64,000 bases of DNA from positions 2,769,415 to 2,833,414 of the forward strand of contig OZ022506.1 of NCBI GenBank assembly GCA_963989385.1, given 5' to 3'. Shown here piece after piece: positions 1-9,789 of this stretch. Source of the DNA: Ctena decussata (lineage: Eukaryota > Mollusca > Bivalvia > Lucinida > Lucinidae). The position numbers were made by a program, and so were the translations under genes. Position 1 is the first letter of the stretch, and every line of letters begins with the position of its first letter. The notes beneath the pieces were generated by a model that saw only the letters and a list, made by a program, of their open reading frames with translations, was not told the origin of the DNA and searched no databases.

Positions 1-1176
1 GATCAGAAGCATGTGAATCCAATTTATTTCTGCACAAACAGCCTGTTCTTGCTATTATGGCCCTACACAGCAGAGGTGTGCCATCAATCAAATTGTTCAA
101 GTAAGCGGAACTAATGGAATGCGAATGTATCGCTTGAATGATTGAAGACCTCCATCTGCCAATTTCTTTTATTTTGGATTCAGACAGGTTTAACTCATGC
201 GCTCGTGTAGTTCCCCCAATTCTAAAGCTGTGGGGTTTGTATTTAGTTGGGTTCAAGCCAGCATCTATGACGGACATTTTGAGTACAGAGGAGAATTGTG
301 TTGTAGTGAGAGGGGAATTGTCAATACTGAGGAATAACGGGCCCTTAATAGGAGCCCTCTGAGAAAAATAGGTGGCTAGTGCCAAAACAGGGCAATACTG
401 TGTTGTAGGTAAAGGACTCAGTGATAGAGTAACTGGGTTCTTAGAGTGTTTGTAATGTTTCATTCTGATCAGAAGGTTCTGAATTTTGTTATCTTTCACT
501 GAGAAATAGATGTCATCATGCATAAGAGTGTGCCCTAACTCAGTGCCTCTAATTGTGTAATCGCCAACTCTAAGTAAAGCATGGAAAGCCAGTAGTACCG
601 GCTAGAGTGGAGCCGTTTTAAGGAATCCACCATGGTATGTAGTATGTCTATTGTGAATGGTAAGCGTGTATCAGGACTTTGCAACATGTTCTTTGATCCC
701 TGCAGTATTTTTTTAATAATGGGACTGGAAGTTGGATTAGGAAGACCTGTCAAGCTGTGGATGTATGAAAGGCCAGCGATGTTTGTTTGAATTGACGAAG
801 GCTAGAATCCTTTCTGAACCACGAAGGCTATGAACTCTGCCATTCTAGAGGTTGAAATGGGGAAAAACTGACCACTATTCTTGTGAATTGTTGTTACAAA
901 GCACTTATAAAGCCGAACTGCATTGCTGTATGTCCTTTTAGTGGCTGGTGTGATGGAGTCTTCTAACAGCTGGTGGATGGTACTGTTGAGAGTTCGAGGG
1001 TCATGAGTTCTGTAGGAACGGGGGTGGGTTCCTTGTCCATGTGTGGAGCCAGGCGATGGAATTCCTGTAAATTGAAACGGGAAACCAGGTCCGATAATAT
1101 GTTTAATTCTCCGGGGACATGGACAGCATGCGTAAGAATGTATACCGCATGCATGCCAAAACAAATCTTCTGACAA
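1..1176 (-). pseudogene. Tyrosine recombinase (DIRS-type YR), broken
   Basis: The N-terminal SAM-like domain is readable at about 1000-802 (ITPATKRTYSNAVRLYKCF, then MAEFIAFVVQKGF). An in-frame TAG follows, and the same frame continues with SIQTNIAGLSYIHSLTGLPN and RLPFTIDILHTMVDSL. After a frameshift near 600 the catalytic domain continues to the window start, with the conserved box HSFRIGGTT at about 206-232 and the downstream IGRWRSS. The box His and Arg are the catalytic residues of the family. A candidate nucleophile Tyr is in SAYLNNL further on. The protein would perform strand exchange to integrate the element. Stop plus frameshift make it non-functional here. The 5' end overlaps the end of the RNase H frame. 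Confidence 0.85.
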
Positions 1177-2503
1177 GATGCATGATTAACTGATCCTTAC
1201 GGGACTGTTTGTTTATTATGTACACTACTGCATGGTTATCCGAATGAAAAGTTATACATTGATTTTTTAGTTGAGGGCCCCATATTTCAAAAGCTAAGAC
1301 AATAGGAAACAACTCTTTAAAAGTTATGTGCATTGAGACCATGTGATCAGGCCACTTCCCGTAAAGCCAGTGTGTCTTAAAAATGGCCGCATACCCAAAT
1401 GATCCAGCAGCATCTGTATGCAAATGAAGGGATGGAGACGAAAACCATCTATCATTCAAGAGCAAATTTCGCCCATTAAAATGTTCAACAAAGACTCTCC
1501 AAGCTTGTATATCCCTTCTTGCTGACTTATTGAGAGTTACTCTGTGGTTAGGATGGGTTACATTCTTGGTAAGGTCAATAAGGCGACGCATAAAACACCT
1601 GCCCGGCCGCACAACATTGAAACAAAAGTTAAGAAGACCAATTATAGATTGCAAATCGCGTAATTTTATCTTCCTGCACTTCTGATATTTTTGAAGAAGA
1701 TTCCTGACCTTGACCAATTTTTCAACAGGTAGCCGGGCTTCCATGGCAACAGAATCCAATTCCAAGCCCATAAATGTCATACATGTAGAAGAGTAGTATT
1801 CTGTTTTCTCCTCCTTAATAGGGACCCCTGTGGTGGAACAGAGATTAAGGAACTTTGTAAGATCATCTCGACATGCTGTCGAATTGGCAGGACCAAGAAT
1901 CATAAAGTCATCTAAAATATGTACAATAAAGGAGATACCCAACTTTGTTTTTGCAATCCATTTGAGGCCTGAAGAGAAACGGTCAAATATAGCACAAGAA
2001 GATGTTGCCCCCATGACAAGGCAGGTATCATAGTAATACTTGGACTGCCATTTGAAACCCAGTAGCTCATGATCCTCGGGATGCACAGGAATGATACGAA
2101 ATGCCGAGTCAATGTCTGTCTTTGCCATAAGGGCTCCTGGGCCCAGAGCCAAGACCAGAGAAGCTGCATCATCAAATGTCGAATACTTGACTGTAGATAG
2201 TTCAGCACAAATGAAATCATTAACTGATAAGCCTTTGGGATAGCTTAGATGCTGAATGAGACGGTACTGGCCCAATTTCTTTTTTGGAACACATCCTATG
2301 GGACTTACCTGTAATCGCGGAAATGGTTGGTTAATAAACGGGCCCTTTATTCTACCCAAATCAATCTCAATAGCTATTTTCTCAGATATAATATGTGGAA
2401 CATCTCTACAGGATTTCAAATTTGGACTGTTTTTAGACTGCCTTGGGCCCTCATAACCAAGGTAAAAAACCCTCCTGAAAACCTTTGATTGGGTATTTGT
2501 CAT
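1103..2503 (-). CDS. DIRS-type reverse transcriptase-RNase H (pol), frameshifted at both ends
   Basis: Reverse transcriptase of the DIRS element. Visible motifs are VSPIGCVPKK, the first catalytic Asp in AKTDIDSAFRIIPVHP, and the active-site motif HILDDFMILG (about 1900-1920, LDD in place of YVDD). The RNase H domain starts at about residue 360 with LHTDAAGSFGY, then TFKELFPIVLAFEIWG and FHSDNHAVVYIINKQ. The expected end of RNase H, HVPGELNILSDLVSRF, is in another frame at about 1130-1085, so a single-base indel near 1150 breaks the domain. At the other end, YLGYEGPRQSKN joins a segment in a different frame near 2460. Both breaks look like decay. Confidence 0.9.
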   Translation of the reverse strand: MTNTQSKVFRRVFYLGYEGPRQSKNSPNLKSCRDVPHIISEKIAIEIDLGRIKGPFINQPFPRLQVSPIGCVPKKKLGQYRLIQHLSYPKGLSVNDFICAELSTVKYSTFDDAASLVLALGPGALMAKTDIDSAFRIIPVHPEDHELLGFKWQSKYYYDTCLVMGATSSCAIFDRFSSGLKWIAKTKLGISFIVHILDDFMILGPANSTACRDDLTKFLNLCSTTGVPIKEEKTEYYSSTCMTFMGLELDSVAMEARLPVEKLVKVRNLLQKYQKCRKIKLRDLQSIIGLLNFCFNVVRPGRCFMRRLIDLTKNVTHPNHRVTLNKSARRDIQAWRVFVEHFNGRNLLLNDRWFSSPSLHLHTDAAGSFGYAAIFKTHWLYGKWPDHMVSMHITFKELFPIVLAFEIWGPQLKNQCITFHSDNHAVVYIINKQSRKDQLIMHLVRRFVLACMRYTFLRMLSMSPEN

Positions 2504-2600
2504 AGTAGTATCCCTGAATCAAATGGGCAAATTCATTGAGAACAATGGGAGTGACCGGACTTTCGTGGTCAGTGGTATTAGACCTAATAGTTTTTTGATG
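2451..2600 (-). other. N-terminal segment of DIRS pol in a shifted frame
   Basis: On the minus strand this frame reads SPVTPIVLNEFAHLIQGYYY and DKYPIKGFQEGF just before the RT frame resumes with FYLGYEGP. This is the usual start region of DIRS-type pol proteins, ahead of the reverse transcriptase fingers. It overlaps the end of the Gag-like frame and is displaced by one frame relative to the RT. The simplest reading is an indel at about 2455-2470. Confidence 0.7.
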
Positions 2601-4044
2601 CTGCAGGTCTGGAAGATTCCTGTTGCCCCGCCCTTGTAGCTTGTGGTTGTTGCGGTAATCCTGACCCACTTCTTGGTATGTTGGTTTGTGGGGATGATTG
2701 GGATGTGAAATTGGAGTTATTTCTAAATGGGGTAGGGCAGGTTTTGGCGGAGTGCTGTCCCCTACAACGGCCGCATGAATGAAAGAATTTGCAGTCTGAT
2801 CTTGTACAGGACCCAAACCGGTTGTAGGTCCAGCAAGACTGTCTGAGATAGGTCTGCTCTGGTCTTCTGGGCTGTTGAAAATTTCTACGAAAGGGCTGTC
2901 TTGAACGCTGATACCCTCGAACGGTTTGGGAGCCATTTTGGTAGTTATTTTGGAAAGGTGAAGTTGTAGCTGATGGAACCCAGAGATCATAATCGATCAT
3001 GTCCCATCTTAAATTAATTTCTTCTTTCAGTTGACGAAACTGAATATCATAGTGGTACCAGGCTAGTCCTGGTCTTCGGTAAGCAAGATCTCGTATAATT
3101 TCTGCATATTTCATCAATGATGCTGTTTCTTCTGGGAATTTATGCGAATAAAGGGCCACAAAGCGTAGAAATGCTGATGTCCATTGACTTATGCTATTAA
3201 TTTTTCTTAGTTGGTTGTGCGGGACTAGATTGAAAGTTGAGTTTTGGCCTAACTGCAAAGAAAATCTTTGTTGCTTCGGTTGTGTGCTGTAAGTTGGAAG
3301 CAGGTGTGCGAAGTCTTCATATTGCCGCGCCCAGATTTTTCGCCTAAACTTTTTGGGAATTTGTGCATAAATGGGGGATGAAATGGGTTGCGAGTAAACT
3401 GGAGTGTTTGAAAACTCGGAATGCCCACCTGTTAATGACTTTAAGTGCAAATTTGTTGCCAATTCAACACTGTCATTCCTATTGACAAACTCTGTTTGTA
3501 CGTTTTGACTAGAGTTCAAGTCCCCATCACTAAGTTCATCTTCATCGCTCTCCGAGTCTGTTATGTAGGTGGGTATCCTCAATAACGGAGTCTGGCGGGA
3601 TCTATTATTACTTTCCAGTGAAACATTTGTTCGCTCTGAGCATGAAGACTTGTCCCGGTTCCTCCAAGGCCTTGAGGACGTTCGACTTGGCCCCGGATTT
3701 TCCGAATGATCCGAGCTGTCTTCCGAATCGGAACTTATTGGAGCGTCTGGTACAATGCAAGTCGCATTCATTCCTCTAGAAAGAGTTGAATGGCTTTTCT
3801 TAGCCGCTTTCGTTTTAGAAAGTTTATTTGGTTCAACCCTTACCCTGTGGTGGGCAGACAGAGACCTTTGAACTGATTCCACACGTTTCCTTTTTGGTTG
3901 TGTCGCAATACCGCTAGTGTCCCGTGTCTCAACAGAGTTTTCTACATGTTTTGATTTTCTGTTAGTCACATTTTTACTGTTTTTTGTGCACTGAGTCCTC
4001 CCATTTTTCTTTGTTGAGGAGTGGCTAGCTTGAGACCTCCTCAA
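2584..4044 (-). CDS. DIRS-type Gag-like protein with zinc-binding cluster
   Basis: Open frame of 486 residues. The N-terminal third is basic and Ser-rich with acidic patches (SDSEDSSDHSE, DSESDEDELSDGD). A globular central part (about 230-370) includes KFRRKIWARQYEDFAHLLP and AFLRFVALYSHKFPEETASL. Near the C-terminus (about 404-437) is a Cys/His cluster beginning CWTYNRFGSCTRSDC and continuing FFHSCGRCRGQHSAKTCP, the zinc-knuckle arrangement seen in Gag-like ORF1 proteins of DIRS elements. It would package element RNA. It lies directly upstream of pol and overlaps its start. The frame is uninterrupted, so it may be a younger part of the copy or simply have escaped indels. Confidence 0.82.
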   Translation of the reverse strand: MRRSQASHSSTKKNGRTQCTKNSKNVTNRKSKHVENSVETRDTSGIATQPKRKRVESVQRSLSAHHRVRVEPNKLSKTKAAKKSHSTLSRGMNATCIVPDAPISSDSEDSSDHSENPGPSRTSSRPWRNRDKSSCSERTNVSLESNNRSRQTPLLRIPTYITDSESDEDELSDGDLNSSQNVQTEFVNRNDSVELATNLHLKSLTGGHSEFSNTPVYSQPISSPIYAQIPKKFRRKIWARQYEDFAHLLPTYSTQPKQQRFSLQLGQNSTFNLVPHNQLRKINSISQWTSAFLRFVALYSHKFPEETASLMKYAEIIRDLAYRRPGLAWYHYDIQFRQLKEEINLRWDMIDYDLWVPSATTSPFQNNYQNGSQTVRGYQRSRQPFRRNFQQPRRPEQTYLRQSCWTYNRFGSCTRSDCKFFHSCGRCRGQHSAKTCPTPFRNNSNFTSQSSPQTNIPRSGSGLPQQPQATRAGQQESSRPAASKNY

Positions 4045-4050
4045 ACGCCT

Positions 4051-5087
4051 ACTTTGTTTTGACTATCGTCAGCAGTTTGGTTCAAGTCACATGAGTTCAA
4101 ATCAGTATTGCTACAACACAAGTTCCGCTTCCTTTTGAGCTTTCTTCGTGTCGTTCTACCAATCTGTTCCATTCTGACTTGTGACACTGTTCAAATTCTG
4201 AAAAATAGATGAGAAGCACAGGAAGGATTTCCTTCAACAGAGGTTATCTATTCATGGTACCTATATCCTTTTTTATTTATTTATTTTATTTTTATTTCAT
4301 TTTTTATTTATACAGATATATTACCTATTTACTGTCATCTTTTTTTATTATTATTATTATTAATGATTAAAACTTTATTACTATTTGTATTATTTACTCA
4401 TTTATTAACTGATCTTTATCCATTTATTATTTATTTATTTTATTCATTATTATTTATTCATTATTTTAACTTGTTAATTTTAATTTTCCTATTTATTTAT
4501 TTATTAACTTATTTACTCATTTGTTATCCATATGTATCTGTGTATAACATTAGTTATGATCATTATTATTATTTAAGAAAATGAAAGAAATTCCTGATGC
4601 AAAATAATACATTTTTTTTAAAATTTAGTAAGCAGTAAAACCTGAGTAAGTTCTCTGCATTACTCAACACCTATTCCACAGCTCCCTAGCTGGTATGTTA
4701 TTTAAAGCAAGTTTTGTGTATTTTTTGGACTGTTCCATACAGTACTCCTGTAACACTTTGATTGTATTGAGAATGCACCATGCATTCAATTCCAGTTTAA
4801 CAGCCATTGGTTTTAATAAACATGAATAAGGTGGTCTGCACAATACAGTACCCATGCAACATTAGTATATTCTATAGGATGTACTATTCAGTAATCCCAA
4901 TTCTGCAACCAATGTTATGACAAAACACTTGCCGTATCAAGTGGACTGCACAATACAGTACCCATGTAATAATTTGAAAATATTTCTAATTAATTGAACC
5001 GCACCGTACAGTATAAACTCCTTCTTGTCAATCCAGCAAGCTGATCATATATCTTTTATATTTTATTTATCATTATTATTTAATTAA

Positions 5088-5093
<6 letters not shown>
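4051..5093. other. AT-rich DNA with a decayed ~110-bp tandem repeat; no gene seen
   Basis: From 4265 to 4590 the sequence is almost only A and T with TTTA/TTAT simple repeats; the open frame there is low-complexity and not credible. From about 4720 to 5020 a motif close to CTGCACAATACAGTACCCATG recurs at about 4731, 4834, 4946 and 5000, with spacing near 105-112 bases for the first three. This suggests a short, diverged tandem array. Confidence 0.5.

Positions 5094-5132
<39 letters not shown>
5094..5132. repeat. (TA)n microsatellite
   Basis: Uninterrupted alternating TA over about 38 bases, flanked by AT-rich sequence. Confidence 0.95.
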
Positions 5133-5136
<4 letters not shown>

Positions 5137-5503
5137 CGAAAACACTCTATGGATGCACAAATATATTTGATATATTTTATTCCTAATTATGACTAACCGG
5201 TTTCATGAATTTAATCAATTTTCAAAGTCTTTTAAGAACTACACCGTTAACTGAGTTGTTAACGTTATGTTGCTAAGGAAGTTAACGTAACGTAACGTTA
5301 TCAACTTCCTTCCGGTTAATATATGATGTGTAATGCATTTAAAGCAGGGAATTGAGTTTAGGTAAAAACGTTCGAATAAAGAACTTCTCTTTTTCTTTCC
5401 TTTTGATTATGCTTTCGGTTTTGATTTGGAAAAAAGGAAATATAAAATATTTCGGTTTCTTATCAGAGCAGTCAGCAATATGTTCACTAACAGGTATTTT
5501 CCG

Positions 5504-5571
5504 AAAAAAAAAATAATAATAAATGAATATATATATATATATATATTCATTTATTATTATTATTTTTTTTT
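5504..5571. repeat. AT-rich perfect inverted repeat (hairpin)
   Basis: A-tract, (AAT)n, AAATGAAT and (AT)n are followed by the mirror complement ATTCATTT, (ATT)n and a T-tract. The arms total about 68 bases with no spacer beyond the alternating AT core. The rest of 5133-6124 shows no gene. Confidence 0.85.
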
Positions 5572-6124
5572 ATTCGATTAACCCTGTTCCACCGAGTCAC
5601 ATATTTTAACAAGAGAAATCAAACACAAACCAAGGCTGAAGCCATACACCCACAATCTGAATGCTTAATAAGCGAAACGCAATCCGACGCATCGTGATAT
5701 ACTATGTTATAGTGGAATGGCATATAGTTTACTTTTCACCGCTTCATAAATATCAAATGGAATCTAACACAGCTGCTCTACTGACTGATTGAAAAAATTA
5801 TCATGAAAATATAATGACGTGGTTCCTCGCCAGAAAATATTTGTAGACTGACGGGATGACGCTGTACCAGAAAAAATCCAGGGATTTGATTGGCTAACGC
5901 CGAACACATGATTTCCTGATTGGATCCTGCTTAGGAATGCCGTCAGATAAAATCGATACTTATTGTGAGGCGCCCTAAGGGAAATGCTGCAAAACAAGTA
6001 TTGCCTTTCCATAAATATTTTTACGTTACCGTAAAAACCACAAATAAGAAAATGAAATTTATTTATGAGCTTCACTATATTCCCTATTAAACTGAAAACC
6101 GTATACAAGTTGCCATACGCCATT

Positions 6125-6560
6125 GATAATGTTAATATCTGGTCCTTTTATTACAAAACTGTACATACAAAGTTTTCCAAACCCGTATTGCTTCAAAGTG
6201 TCATCCTAGCATATCAATCTGAGACGAACACATCAACTGCCTAAGCTAGATTCAGTATGGCAACCACAAATTCGTACCCGAAAAATAGCTTATTTTCTAC
6301 TAGGAGGTCAGTTACTAAAATCAACCCCATCTCTTTCTGGTAAAATATTTCTCAATTAAACATGCCTTTTTGTAACAACCATTTGTTGGTCTTTTTTATA
6401 CTGGAAGAAATCTAACATGCATGATAGACAGATGACGTCATCTCTCTTACAATGTAACCCTAATGCTCTCCCCGAAAAAGGCGTGGCAAGTCTCCATGAA
6501 TATTTAATGGACTGTACCCTTAACCAAACTAAGTTTCTGCAGAATGCCATAAAATGAACA
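6125..6560. repeat. Diverged dispersed repeat, copy 1 of 2
   Basis: Resembles 7440-7880 over most of its length. Shared landmarks are TTTCCAAACCCGT, GTGTCATCCTAGC, GAGACGAACACATC, ATGCCTTTTTG, the block CAGATGACGTCATCTCTCTT and GCTCTCCCCGAAAAAGGCG. Same orientation. No coding capacity is recognised; it is probably a fragment of a transposable element or a local duplication. The interval 6560-7440 between the copies shows no gene. Confidence 0.8.
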
Positions 6561-7439
6561 GTTTGAGTGTTAGTTTGACGCAATTTCATTGTGATCTCCA
6601 AATTTCAAATGAATCCGTAAAGAACTGTTTCATTTATAACAATTTCACTGTGTCGTTCAAGGTTTCTGTAGCGAAATGACTGAAACTGTTAAGTTTGAGG
6701 ATTACTGGAAATTGATAATGATTCTGTTGCTATTTTTATATCTATGGAAACATTAACTTTTCATAGGAGCCTTAATACTTCTCTGAATATTGCAAACAAG
6801 AAAATGTTGTTAAATCTTTTGTACATAAGCATTCTACATATACCCCCTAAATTTGATTACAATCTTGGTATTTGGAGGCTATTTAAGACACAAAGGCAGT
6901 CAAACTGGTTTAATTGTCAAAATCTGCATACCAAAAGGAGCAGAGAAACAAGGTTGATATGAATTTAAGGTAAATGTTAGGTGAAGTTTATTTTTTTCCT
7001 AAAAAATACCTTTTAACATGCAAAAGTCTCCGAAGAGCGACGCTTTCTGTATTTCGCAGAATCGCATATATCATGCTTGTATGGGCATTTAAATGTTTCC
7101 AAGTGTTCCGGATGCTTACACTTTAACCGCATAATGTTAAATTTGATGGATGTACAATTGAAACTTAAAGTATGAAAATATAGTAGCATTTCCTAACCCC
7201 ATCCCCACCTCTTGGATTCTACCTATAGAAAAAAGTTGTTTTCATTTCTGCTGATGATCCTAGGCCAAGAGCATCAAATCATCAATTACAACAACTATCT
7301 CACTATGGGTAACATACACAAGAAACACAAGAATGCATTTTAATGGTCAAAGGGACACAAATCTCCAGATATGCAGCTAAAGTGAAACAGAACATAGGAA
7401 ATAGAGTCATGGTCAATATTAGGTTGAATTACACCATTC

Positions 7440-7880
7440 ATTATTCATAGACGACAATGTAAACATCTGGTCATTTTATTACAATACTGTTCGTACAGCT
7501 TTCCAAACCCGTCTTGCTTTAGAGTGTCATCCTAGCCTATCAGTTTGAGACGAACACATCCACTGCCTTTCAAACACAAGTAGCCGTTAAGCTAGATTCA
7601 TTATGGCAACAACCAATTCGTATTCCCCCAAAATAGTATATTTTCTACTAGGGGGTCAGTTACCAAAATCAACACCATCTCCTTCTGGTAAAATATTTCT
7701 AAATCAAACATGCCTTTTTGAAACTATCTTTTGTTTTTTATACTGCAAGAAGTCAAACATGCATGACTAACAGATGACGTCATCTCTCTTACAATGTAAA
7801 CCTAATGCTCTCCCCGAAAAAGGCGGGGCAAGTCCCCATGAATATTTAGTGGACTGTACCCTACAGGTAGGTGCTTATCT
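7440..7880. repeat. Diverged dispersed repeat, copy 2 of 2
   Basis: Direct partner of 6125-6560, about 1.3 kb downstream. It contains the CRE-like palindrome TGACGTCA in both copies. From 7880 to 9040 I see only AT-rich unique-looking DNA. Confidence 0.8.
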
Positions 7881-9046
7881 CCGGCCCTCTCGGAGATTAT
7901 CGGAAAATCCTGTAACTATAACGAGAAATCTTCCATATGCATCTTATCGGTTTTCCCTAACGATTGTAATAAATTCAATAATACAGGAGCACGAATCCAA
8001 GATTCTGTTATCATAAAATCGCATTTTATAAGGAAATTTTGCACTAAAAGGTCACGATTTCACCATTAGAAAACTCGACATTTTTATGGACGTCAACGCA
8101 TTACGTTCGACGTAATTTGCTTATTTAATTCCCTAGTTGATTATTGTTTTTAATGCATGCCTTTATTACACTCTCAGGTAATTTGAACTTAGTACTTATA
8201 TTAATAAGTGTTAAAACTCTGTCAGATAAGAATTCATGAAGACTGAGAATAGATTTCATGTTGTTTTTTGTTTGACTCTATTTGCTTCCGCAAGGTATTA
8301 ATCTCATGACAGCTTTACATGGTGTTTATGCGTTTTCGAATCATTAAATGGTTTTCAAAGAAGGGGTCGTATCTCTAATATTACAATAAAGATTCAATTA
8401 AACATTCACTGTTAAGAAGTGGATAACAGCCTTAAAGTTAAATTAAGACAGTACTCAAAATGTTGTTTAAAACTGAAAAATCCTGCAAAGAAAAAAAAAA
8501 CCCTGACCAGTTAGAAATTTTGTTAAGTGTATTTCCATGCTATTTACTAGTATAGTAGTGAGCAGCCCAAATCCATACCAGACGCTTGGGAGTCACAGAC
8601 AAATCTGGGAATTTCCCGGTTTACACATACAACTCATTTGGCGATTCCTCCTTCATGATGATAATCAATATTAAGCACAGTTGAGTCTTTGGTTCTTTTC
8701 GGCATAATTACTGGGGTAAACCCAAGCAATACACAGGTTGGTTGCACTCCACAGTTTTATTTTTGATCAGTGTGTGACCCAAAGGTGGTCAACTAAACAA
8801 AGTGACATTCCAGCAGGACTGAATGTATAAATCATTCTTTTTTGCTCTTTGAATGAGCCGTATATATGCCTATTAAATACACTTTATAGCCATTTATAAC
8901 CTCTACAAGGTCCTCATATGAATATTGTTGCAGAGGAAATGACACTCCACTCACCTTTTGGGGCCAGAAAATTTCTTTTTTCCATTCTTTTGAGTTGTTT
9001 TGGCTTTTTGCGGGTTCTTGCTGCATCGGACATTTCTTTCCTGATG

Positions 9047-9312
9047 CCCTTGTCTGTCGCCTTTCTCGAGACGCAGGGGTTGAGGTGGCTCGACGGGGAA
9101 CGCCTGCGCCCGAGGATTAATTACGTAGGCGTCTCTTATCTGATGTCTGCAGCTAATGTGTCCCGCGGAATAAGATAGTAAGTGTGGCTCGGAGAGGGAT
9201 GCTCGTTGCCTGTCGAGACCTGCCATCATATCTTTTCTTTCGAACTTTTGGGGTTTAGCGACACTGATGAAGTTAAATACAGAAACGCGCGTCGGTCGCA
9301 CTAAATTTGGTA
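9047..9312 (+). mobile_element. Retroelement or retrozyme fragment (family 2, copy 1) with a hammerhead core
   Basis: Its 3' 135 bases (AGTAAGTGTGGCTCGGAGA to CACTAAATTTGG) closely match 62950-63070. Its 5' part, with GGGAACGCCTGCGCCCG and TCTTATCTGATGTCTGCAGC, has weaker matches at 28857-28975 and 47420-47530. The shared 3' block holds a hammerhead ribozyme core, listed separately. Four dispersed copies argue for a mobile or retrozyme-like unit and not for a promoter of the downstream gene. Confidence 0.6.
9251..9309 (+). ncRNA. Hammerhead ribozyme-like motif (family 2)
   Basis: The core CTGATGA is at 9264-9270 and GAAA at 9282-9285. The short self-complementary stem III ACGCGCGT follows, then C at 9293 as the cleavage-site base. 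Stem I forms from TTTA plus GCGAC before the core and GTCGC, a two-base bulge and TAAA after the cleavage site. Stem II is weak: only GU/AC can pair. The very short stem III is typical of the type I hammerheads carried by Penelope-like elements and retrozymes. All core bases are intact, so self-cleavage is possible, but the weak stem II makes activity uncertain. Confidence 0.62.
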
Positions 9313-9429
9313 TGATAACATTTATATTACTAAAATATATATTTCCAGCTCCGTCTGGTGCTGTTGAATTTGTGTTTGCTTGTTTATTTTTTTTCTGCTG
9401 ATAAGGTCATGCAAACTTTTTTTTCACAG

Positions 9430-9514
9430 ATTTCGAGCAAACATGGAGTACAGGTTCATATTTCTGGCATTAAATGTCTACTTTGTGTGTGTGGAAGATG
9501 GGTATTGTTCTAGT
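9430..9514 (+). CDS. Copy A exon 1: 5' leader and signal peptide
   Basis: A pyrimidine-rich stretch and CAG at 9427-9429 precede ATTTCGAGCAAAC and the ATG at 9443. The 24 codons give the signal peptide MEYRFIFLALNVYFVCVEDG plus YCSS: a short polar start, a hydrophobic core and a Cys near the cleavage region. The donor is GTAAGT at 9515, phase 0. The acceptor just upstream of the ATG implies a non-coding exon further 5', as in copies B and C. Confidence 0.78.
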
Positions 9515-9789
9515 GTAAGTACTACAAAAAAAAAAAAAAACTTGACTGTGGTTATTTACCAATTTATCATTTTCTGGAAAGCCAATATATTCACTGACAT
9601 TTAGTATTTTGATACTAGTCAGTTGTTCATTTCTTGTCCTGCTGCCATCAATAATCATGTCATTAAACATTGTGAAAAAGTCTACGAAAGGTCAAGTAAA
9701 ACCATTTTCAGATTCTTAAACTAAAAAGCCATGTATGGTATAAAATAAGCTGAACTCGCAAGGTGTTCGTGCGGCCAGTTTTTCTACAT

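Larger units (their letters stand above)
1..4050 (-). mobile_element. Decayed DIRS-type (tyrosine recombinase) retrotransposon, truncated by the window start
   Basis: Read on the minus strand, the order is Gag-like protein (4044-2584), reverse transcriptase and RNase H (about 2600-960), then tyrosine recombinase (about 1070-1). This is the set that defines DIRS-order elements, which integrate with a recombinase instead of an integrase or endonuclease. The frame breaks near 2460, near 1150 and near 600, and there is an in-frame TAG just after the recombinase N-terminal domain, so this copy cannot be autonomous. The recombinase C-terminus and the terminal repeats at that end lie at or beyond the window edge. 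I could not identify a terminal repeat on the Gag side; 4050-4250 holds nothing recognisable. Confidence in the order is high; the exact family (DIRS, PAT or Ngaro-like) is not decided. Confidence 0.88.

Noticed and set aside
9047..9430. Block just upstream of copy A as its promoter or 5' exon
   Set aside because: Dispersed relatives occur at 28.9, 47.4 and 62.9 kb, away from start-codon exons, and B and C have a different conserved promoter.
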